Position numbers and translations under genes: made by a program. From NCBI GenBank assembly GCA_049324835.1, contig JBMOMT010000010.1, positions 1 to 64,000 on the forward strand: a stretch of 64,000 bases of DNA, read 5' to 3'. Under the pieces are notes generated by a model, which was not told the origin of the DNA, did not search any database, and saw nothing but the letters and a program-made list of their open reading frames with translations. Every line of letters starts with the position of its first letter. Position 1 is the stretch's first letter. Positions 59,226-64,000 of this stretch are shown here, piece by piece. The stretch comes from JBMOMT01 sp049324835 (GTDB lineage: Bacteria > Chloroflexota > Anaerolineae > CAYNKW01).

Positions 59226-61268
59226 TTGGAAGAGTTGGACCTTCGCCAGATCCACCAAACCTGGACAGACCTTCGAGAAGCGCGCGTCAAAGACGGCTTT
59301 ATCTTTCGCGTGTCGCGTTATTTCATCGATCACTGGCTGCGCCTGTTGGGCGCCAAGGCAGCCTGGGCGGTGGTAGATCTGCAGCAGCGGTGTTATCTGG
59401 CCAAGAGTGAACACTGCCAGGTTTCTCTCAAAGACCTGTGCGCTGTCACCGGCATCAAGTCGACGACGACCATGCAACAACTGGTGGACGAACCGTTGAT
59501 GCGCTGGTTTTTTGTCAAACGCAACACGCAGCAGCGACGGCGCGGCAAGGTGATGCGCGGCAAAAATCGTTACGACCTGCAGATGAGCGACCCGCTCACT
59601 CCCCAACACCAGGGACAGATCGCACAGCTTTTGTTGATGCGCCTGCGCGACGGCAGTGCACCAAAAGTGCGCGGCCCGGAAGATCTGATCCGGCTGGTGA
59701 GCGATCTGCCCTCGCTCGCCGTTCTGCCCTCGGACGATGCACCCGATTGGGCCACGTGCGAACCACTCAACCTGCGCCAGATCACGTTGCGCGCTCTGGC
59801 CCAATCGGGTCAGGAGCAGGTGCCGGCGCGCCTGACGGACGAGCCTGCGTTGCGCCGCGTTTTTGCCGACGCCCAAGCCCGCATCACCCAGCCGACTCGC
59901 ATCGCTTTGGCCACACATTATTTTCGCACCGAATGGGTGTCGCACCTGGGAGCGATCAATGCCTGGCTGGTCATGATCCTGCGCAGCCGCTGCTACTGGA
60001 ACAAGGACAGCGGTGAAGTGCGCGACGATTGTGTTATGTCGAATAGGCAATTGTCCGAGTTGTTGGGTGTTTCCGCTCGCAGCGTCATTCGCAGTCTACA
60101 AGACCCATTGGTGCAGAAATTTGTCGCCGCGCAAAGCCGTGTCTACGAGCCACGCCCCAGCGACGGTCGCAGGACACCCAGCAGCACCCGCTTTCAAGTG
60201 CTGCTGACCATGGAACCCCTCACCCCCCCGGACGAGCAGGTCTTTGCCGAAATCCTGCTTTCCGATGCAGCCCGCTACGGGCTGGATCGGACCACCGGGC
60301 AGATGAACATGTTGGACATCCTGGACCTGATGAGCCAGATGACCAGCGACGACATCACGTTGCACGGCCCCTCGACCGCACGACTGGAAAGCCAGGAGAG
60401 GCGCATCGAGAAATCAAGTGCCAAAACTGAGATCAGAAGGCTGCCGCCGGCAGCGGCGAGCGCAGGATCAAGTGACAAAAGTACAACTAGAGAACCCGGT
60501 AAAACAGCGATCGTGGCCCTGGAAACATCGACACGCGATCCATATCCGATCCAAGATGTTGCGGCGCAGACCGTTGTACCGCTCTCCGAGGGCAAAAACA
60601 GGGCTCACGAGGCTGGATCAGGTGACAAAAATGAAACTAGAACCAATCTGACTGCCAGAATTGAAATTAGAGAAACAGAGTCAGATGACAATACTGGTAC
60701 GATGATAGCCGAATCAGGTGACAATACTGAAAAACAGTATTCAAATACTCGGGAAAATACTGTGGGTGTGGAAGAGCAACAGCAACAACAATACACGATG
60801 GCTGTTGTTGACTCTTCCCCCAGCTTTTTGCTGAGAGAGCTTTTGATCCAGCATGGCATCGAAGAACCAGCGCTTGCTGCTATCACATCGCAGCCGGCCG
60901 TAACGCCACAGCTCGTTCAGGCCTGGCTGCTTTACGCTGAAGCCCAACCGACGTTGAAAAACAAGGTAGGCTTTGTCGTCAAGAGGCTACTCCAAAACCC
61001 GCCCGACGTTCCGGCCAATTCAGATTGGTTGCTGGTTGCTGGATTGAGCCAGACTATGCTGGAGGGTTTTGCCCAGCGGCATTCGTTGGAAAAACAGTTG
61101 GGAGCTACAGTCCATTTCGACGATGAGCAACGAGAAGCAAAGTACCAGGCGTGGCGGCGTTTGTTTGGTGAGAGGAGAAGCGTGACACATGGCAACGCGA
61201 TCGGCGCTCAAACCACTGTGGAGCCTGACCGAGGCCGAACTGCTCGCTGGCAGCCTGACGTCGGCTAG
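59226..61268 (+). CDS. Replication-initiator-like protein with duplicated helix-turn-helix domain
   Basis: A 680-residue protein. Two related domains of about 100 residues align: HWLRLLGAKAAWAVVDLQQR with EWVSHLGAINAWLVMILRSR, VSLKDLCAVTGIKSTTTMQQ with MSNRQLSELLGVSARSVIRS, and MSDPLTPQHQ with MEPLTPPDEQ. Each looks like a winged helix. A disordered Ser/Thr/Asp-rich region with short repeats (about 395-515) and a helical C-terminal domain (about 530-630) follow, an order like DnaD/phage replisome organisers. The DnaC-like gene next supports a primosome role. Start is TTG at 59226, with AAGAGG seven bases upstream. Its end overlaps the next gene by 80 bases. Confidence 0.62.
   Translation: MEELDLRQIHQTWTDLREARVKDGFIFRVSRYFIDHWLRLLGAKAAWAVVDLQQRCYLAKSEHCQVSLKDLCAVTGIKSTTTMQQLVDEPLMRWFFVKRNTQQRRRGKVMRGKNRYDLQMSDPLTPQHQGQIAQLLLMRLRDGSAPKVRGPEDLIRLVSDLPSLAVLPSDDAPDWATCEPLNLRQITLRALAQSGQEQVPARLTDEPALRRVFADAQARITQPTRIALATHYFRTEWVSHLGAINAWLVMILRSRCYWNKDSGEVRDDCVMSNRQLSELLGVSARSVIRSLQDPLVQKFVAAQSRVYEPRPSDGRRTPSSTRFQVLLTMEPLTPPDEQVFAEILLSDAARYGLDRTTGQMNMLDILDLMSQMTSDDITLHGPSTARLESQERRIEKSSAKTEIRRLPPAAASAGSSDKSTTREPGKTAIVALETSTRDPYPIQDVAAQTVVPLSEGKNRAHEAGSGDKNETRTNLTARIEIRETESDDNTGTMIAESGDNTEKQYSNTRENTVGVEEQQQQQYTMAVVDSSPSFLLRELLIQHGIEEPALAAITSQPAVTPQLVQAWLLYAEAQPTLKNKVGFVVKRLLQNPPDVPANSDWLLVAGLSQTMLEGFAQRHSLEKQLGATVHFDDEQREAKYQAWRRLFGERRSVTHGNAIGAQTTVEPDRGRTARWQPDVG
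60413..60740 (+). repeat. Iteron-like direct repeats inside the replication-like gene
   Basis: Copies of ATCARGTGACAAAA or a variant start at 60413, 60467, 60617, about 60680 and 60713. Later copies end in CAATACTG. An inverted repeat ATACTG-AAAAA-CAGTAT lies at 60724-60740, with more AATACT words to 60762. The region is richer in A and T than its surroundings. All copies keep the same reading phase, encoding S-[SGD]-D-[KN]-x-T motifs, so a protein repeat is the alternative. Confidence 0.5.
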
Positions 61269-62043
61269 GTGTGATCGCTGCGGTGGCCAGGGGGTTTATT
61301 CGCAGGCGCTGCTGGCCTACGATGGCTCCGAGCTCCAGGAAGCGGAGCAGGTTTTGACTTGTGACTGCCGGCTGCGACCGGTAGAGTTGTGGCGGCAGGC
61401 CAACCTGCCGGATGGCCGTTTCTCTGGCCTGTCGTTAGCCGAGCTGGACTGGGCGCGCCTGGAGCCGATAGAGGCCGCAGCAGCGGTGCGCGATTTTGCC
61501 GAAAACATGGAAGTGTGGCTGGCCGAGGGCATGGGGCTGACGCTCACCGGCAACGTGGGTACCGGCAAGACGCACGTCGCTGTGGGCCTGATCAAGCTGG
61601 CCTGCGGGCTGGGCATCGCGGCCCGCTTTCTGACCATGGCCGAGTTGCTGGGAGCCATCAAGGCCACCTACGATCGCGAGCGGGCAGGCTCTCACCGCCG
61701 CCGTGAGGGGGGAGCGCCCGGCGAGAGTGATCTGTTGGACGAACTGGCCGGGTTGTCTTTGTTGGCTGTGGACGATCTGGGCGCTGAAAACCCAACACCC
61801 TGGGCATGCGACCGCCTCTACTCGCTGGTGAATCGACGTTACCTGGCGCAACGGGCGACCATCGTGACCACCAATCTGAGTCTGGAGGAGCTGGCCGACC
61901 GGTTGGGCGAGCGGACGGTATCGCGGTTGTGGGGCGCGTCGCTGGTGATCCATTTGCGCGGGGCGGATTATCGTGAGCGATGCAAACGCGAGACGCTGGC
62001 GCGCATCCGGGCACAAACGACCAATCTCCGGCTTGCCCGGTGA
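61189..62043 (+). CDS. DnaC/IstB-like AAA+ helicase-loader ATPase with zinc finger
   Basis: A 284-residue ATPase. N-terminal zinc site C28, C31, C58, C60 (CDRCGGQG and TCDCRL). Walker A GNVGTGKT at 121-128, Walker B LLAVDDLGAEN with D195 and D196, and sensor I in IVTTNLS. This is the DnaC/DnaI loader subfamily, often carried by phages and plasmids. It would load the replicative helicase at an origin defined by the preceding protein. AGGAG lies about twelve bases before the ATG. The 80-base overlap with the upstream gene is unusual. Confidence 0.82.
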   Translation: MATRSALKPLWSLTEAELLAGSLTSARCDRCGGQGVYSQALLAYDGSELQEAEQVLTCDCRLRPVELWRQANLPDGRFSGLSLAELDWARLEPIEAAAAVRDFAENMEVWLAEGMGLTLTGNVGTGKTHVAVGLIKLACGLGIAARFLTMAELLGAIKATYDRERAGSHRRREGGAPGESDLLDELAGLSLLAVDDLGAENPTPWACDRLYSLVNRRYLAQRATIVTTNLSLEELADRLGERTVSRLWGASLVIHLRGADYRERCKRETLARIRAQTTNLRLAR

Positions 62044-62091
62044 TGGCTTGGTATGTGGCTTTTGAACCCGACTTTTTGTTCGGGAAGAACC

Positions 62092-62334
62092 CTAGCGGCG
62101 TCGGGCGGCCAGTTCTGGAAGGACAGGATTCCACTCTTTTGGATGGGTCTCAAGCCGGGCGGTCAGCCCAAAAGCCAGGGCCAGCGTGGTCAGGGCGGCC
62201 CGGTAGCCGGAGAGAAAGCCGGCGGTAAAGGCGTCGTCGTGGCTGTTGGTGGCGTCGGCGGTGGCATTGACAGCCTGCTCGGCGGCCAACAGCGCGTTCC
62301 GGATATCAGAGGGGTAAAAGACTTCGAGTCCCAC
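62092..62334 (-). CDS. Small hypothetical protein
   Basis: An 80-residue protein, MGLEVFYPSDIRNALLAAEQ onward, mostly helical, with SHDDAFTAGFLSGYRAALTT in the middle. No family recognised. It starts at a GTG 12 bases after the stop of the S24-like gene, so the two are probably co-transcribed. Its 3' end converges on the DnaC-like gene with 48 bases between the stops. Confidence 0.55.
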   Translation of the reverse strand: MGLEVFYPSDIRNALLAAEQAVNATADATNSHDDAFTAGFLSGYRAALTTLALAFGLTARLETHPKEWNPVLPELAARRR

Positions 62335-62346
62335 CGCCGTCTCGCT

Positions 62347-62727
62347 CTAGCCCAATCGCCCCACAACTTTGCCGCACAACACAGCGTGACGGGGATGCTC
62401 GCGGATGATCGGATAATCGCCATTGAGGGCGTACAGTTCCGTGGCATCAGCATCCCAGCGGGCCACGCGGCGCAGGTAAAGCTGTGGCTGGCTGGACAGC
62501 CCCGGCAACAACACCAACACGTCGTCGCCGGGCTGCAAAACGATCCCTTCACCGGGCCGGCAATAGAGCACCACGTCGCCCACGCGATAGGCTGGCATCA
62601 TGGCCTCATCTTGAACCAGCATGACGGCCAGATCGACGCCGAAAGCGCCTGGAATCTCGACCAGATTCATCTTGCCCCAATTATCCTGTCTTGCCCGTTT
62701 GGCCATGTTGCCGCAGAGTGCACCCAT
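62347..62727 (-). CDS. S24/LexA-like domain protein lacking catalytic residues
   Basis: A 126-residue protein with the S24 peptidase fold and no N-terminal helix-turn-helix. The usual G-D-S-M-x-P segment reads QDEAMMPAYRVGDVVL, with A42 in place of the catalytic Ser. The catalytic Lys region reads LYLRRVARW, with R86/R87 in its place. It therefore cannot self-cleave or act as a signal-type peptidase. It lies between an FtsK-like gene and a small hypothetical. It may be a regulatory or partner-binding remnant of a phage repressor or UmuD-like protein. Confidence 0.72.
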   Translation of the reverse strand: MGALCGNMAKRARQDNWGKMNLVEIPGAFGVDLAVMLVQDEAMMPAYRVGDVVLYCRPGEGIVLQPGDDVLVLLPGLSSQPQLYLRRVARWDADATELYALNGDYPIIREHPRHAVLCGKVVGRLG

Positions 62728-62730
62728 ACC

Positions 62731-64000
62731 CTACCCTTCGACCGGTTGATCCTCGACAGTGGCAGACAACAATTGCAACAGCTCGTCGCTCACCCGCCGG
62801 CCATCGGCGCGGGTCGGACCGGCGATGAGCCAACCGCGCAACTCCCAGTTTTTTGCCAGCCGCCAGATGCGCTTCAGGCTGATCTGCCCTTTGAAAGCCG
62901 CGGCCAGTTTGTGAATGTGGAATTTGCCCTCGAGGTGTTTCACGGCATGGCAGACCAGTGCTTCTTCCAGCCCGGTCAACACTGCCGAACGGGAGTGGCG
63001 CAGTCGATGGGTTAATGTGTTGATCTCTTGTTCTGTTATGTAGAATCCTTGCAGGGTTTCTTCTGTCCCATCCAGGCGGGCCATCAGGCGACCTCGGATC
63101 GTTCGGGGCAACTCTTGCGCGCCGCCGTGGCCCAGAATGACCCGCGAGTGCTCGGCCGAGGCGACGCGGAAGGCCAGTCGAGTGCTCATGTTGCCCCGAA
63201 TGAGCGTGTTGAGCACCTCGGCCTTGGGGTTCTGTGTGGCCAGTATCACCGCCAGCCCAAAGGCACGGCCCTTGCTGACCAACCGGATCAGATTGGTGTA
63301 AAAGGGACTCTTGAGACCGGCTTGCAGGGCTATGTCGGTTACCTCGTCGACGATGAGCAGCACCAGCGGAAGCGGTTCCTGGCTGCGCCGGTTGTAGCCT
63401 GGCAGATCTTTGCTGCTCACGCGGCTGAACAGCGCCCGGCGCCGGTCCATCTCGGCCATGAGACGGGCGCTGAGCGCCTCGGCCTCCTCGATTTCTACAG
63501 CGATGGGCGCCAACAGGTGTGGCAGGTTGCGGTAAGCCTGGAATTCCACAGCCTTGGGGTCGACGATGGCCACCTGCAATTCTTGAGGCGTGTGCGCTGC
63601 CAGCAACGCACACAGGATAGTGTTGAGCCAGGTGCTTTTGCCGCTGCCGCTTTCGCCGCCGACCAGAACGTGGCCCGTTTCTGTCAGACTGCGCCACACT
63701 ACCCCGCCGCTGCCTTGTCCCACCGGGATGAGGTAGGAGCCTTGGGGCCGGGCGTCCAAATCCAGCGGCACACGGTTCGGCAGGCGGATTCGGGGTCGGG
63801 GTGGATCGGGCTCCAGCCTGACGCCAAAGACCAGCCCGCGCGAGTTGGTCACCCGTACCTGTCGCCCGCTCAAAGTGGCCTGTATCTGGTGGGCCACCTC
63901 GGGGTCTAGCAGTTGTTCGATCTTGACCGGCAGACGTTGCACGTCGACTTCAAAGGCGACGAGGCCCAGGTGGCTCAGCAGGATGGTGCGCTTCCAGGCT
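62731..64000 (-). CDS. FtsK/SpoIIIE-like DNA translocase, N-terminus beyond the window
   Basis: The visible 422 codons contain an FtsK-family motor domain: Walker A GGESGSGKSTWLN, LQVAIVDPKAVEFQAYRNLP, Walker B PLVLLIVDEVTD, VSKGRAFGLAVILATQNPK and GNMSTRLAFRVASAEHSRVI. A C-terminal winged-helix-like domain (GLEEALVCHAVKHLEGKFHI onward) follows. The frame stays open to the right edge (AWKRTILLSHLGLVAFEVD before the GTG at 63942), so that GTG is probably not the start. No membrane segments in the visible part. Such motors occur in integrative elements and plasmids as well as in chromosome segregation. Confidence 0.85.
   Translation of the reverse strand, partial: AWKRTILLSHLGLVAFEVDVQRLPVKIEQLLDPEVAHQIQATLSGRQVRVTNSRGLVFGVRLEPDPPRPRIRLPNRVPLDLDARPQGSYLIPVGQGSGGVVWRSLTETGHVLVGGESGSGKSTWLNTILCALLAAHTPQELQVAIVDPKAVEFQAYRNLPHLLAPIAVEIEEAEALSARLMAEMDRRRALFSRVSSKDLPGYNRRSQEPLPLVLLIVDEVTDIALQAGLKSPFYTNLIRLVSKGRAFGLAVILATQNPKAEVLNTLIRGNMSTRLAFRVASAEHSRVILGHGGAQELPRTIRGRLMARLDGTEETLQGFYITEQEINTLTHRLRHSRSAVLTGLEEALVCHAVKHLEGKFHIHKLAAAFKGQISLKRIWRLAKNWELRGWLIAGPTRADGRRVSDELLQLLSATVEDQPVEG

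Overview
The window is GC-rich bacterial chromosomal DNA with short intergenic gaps, many GTG and TTG starts, good Shine-Dalgarno sites and clear sigma70-type promoters. The gene set fits a Chloroflexota (Anaerolineae/Caldilineae-like) bacterium. It includes a split methylmalonyl-CoA mutase large chain, a fused MFS/spermidine synthase-like protein, MacAB-type efflux, PMT-like membrane glycosyltransferases and rubrerythrins, and it lacks recognisable LPS genes. The taxonomic assignment is an inference from gene content; no rRNA, tRNA or CRISPR array was seen.

Layout. (1) 1-9.9 kb, minus strand: a truncated alpha-glucan phosphorylase; a six-gene operon from a promoter at about 6.42 kb (small membrane protein, ferritin-like protein, amidohydrolase, rubredoxin-like protein, C69 peptidase, zinc alcohol dehydrogenase); an Hsp70 ATPase behind an orphan gyrase-A C-terminal-domain-like protein; and a rubrerythrin pair. 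(2) 10-14.4 kb, minus strand: spermidine synthase-like membrane protein, a palindromic element, and an ABC-2 exporter. (3) 14.4-22.2 kb, plus strand: a GAF/HisKA_2 kinase and an ANTAR response regulator. These are followed by a promoter and a leader that folds as an intrinsic terminator just before two glutamate-synthase-like genes. A minus-strand aldo/keto reductase-RidA fusion converges on them. (4) 23.7-28.4 kb, plus strand: MarR repressor with a clear operator and a heterodimeric ABC exporter. (5) 28.4-36.1 kb, minus strand: a NarL/HisKA_3 two-component operon headed by a receiver-like protein, an HtrA protease and a MacA/MacB efflux operon. The two-component and efflux promoters share the same operator and layout. 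(6) 36.1-43.4 kb: SIMPL lipoprotein, M55 D-aminopeptidase, serine hydrolase, a repeat-rich gap, CDGSH protein with a possible nucleotidyltransferase-fold protein, and methylmalonyl-CoA mutase. (7) 43.5-51.9 kb, plus strand: hypothetical, ion transporter, Usp, glgC and two large membrane glycosyltransferase-like proteins. (8) 51.9-54.9 kb, minus strand: secreted Gly-rich protein and duplicated DUF4405 cytochrome-like protein behind four 11-bp iterons; then a lipid acyltransferase and a CDP-alcohol phosphotransferase. (9) 55-59 kb, plus strand: FAH-family hydrolase, PAC2 protein, methyltransferase, AAA ATPase. (10) 59.2-64 kb: a replication/transfer-like module: duplicated HTH protein with internal iteron-like repeats, DnaC-like loader, inactive S24-like protein and an FtsK-like translocase that runs off the right edge.

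The strongest novel signals are the ANTAR-linked attenuator in front of the glutamate-synthase-like pair, the twin promoter/operator that ties the two-component operon to the efflux operon, the 11-bp iterons of the DUF4405 operon, the orphan gyrase-CTD protein coupled to Hsp70, and the cryptic replication module at the right edge.
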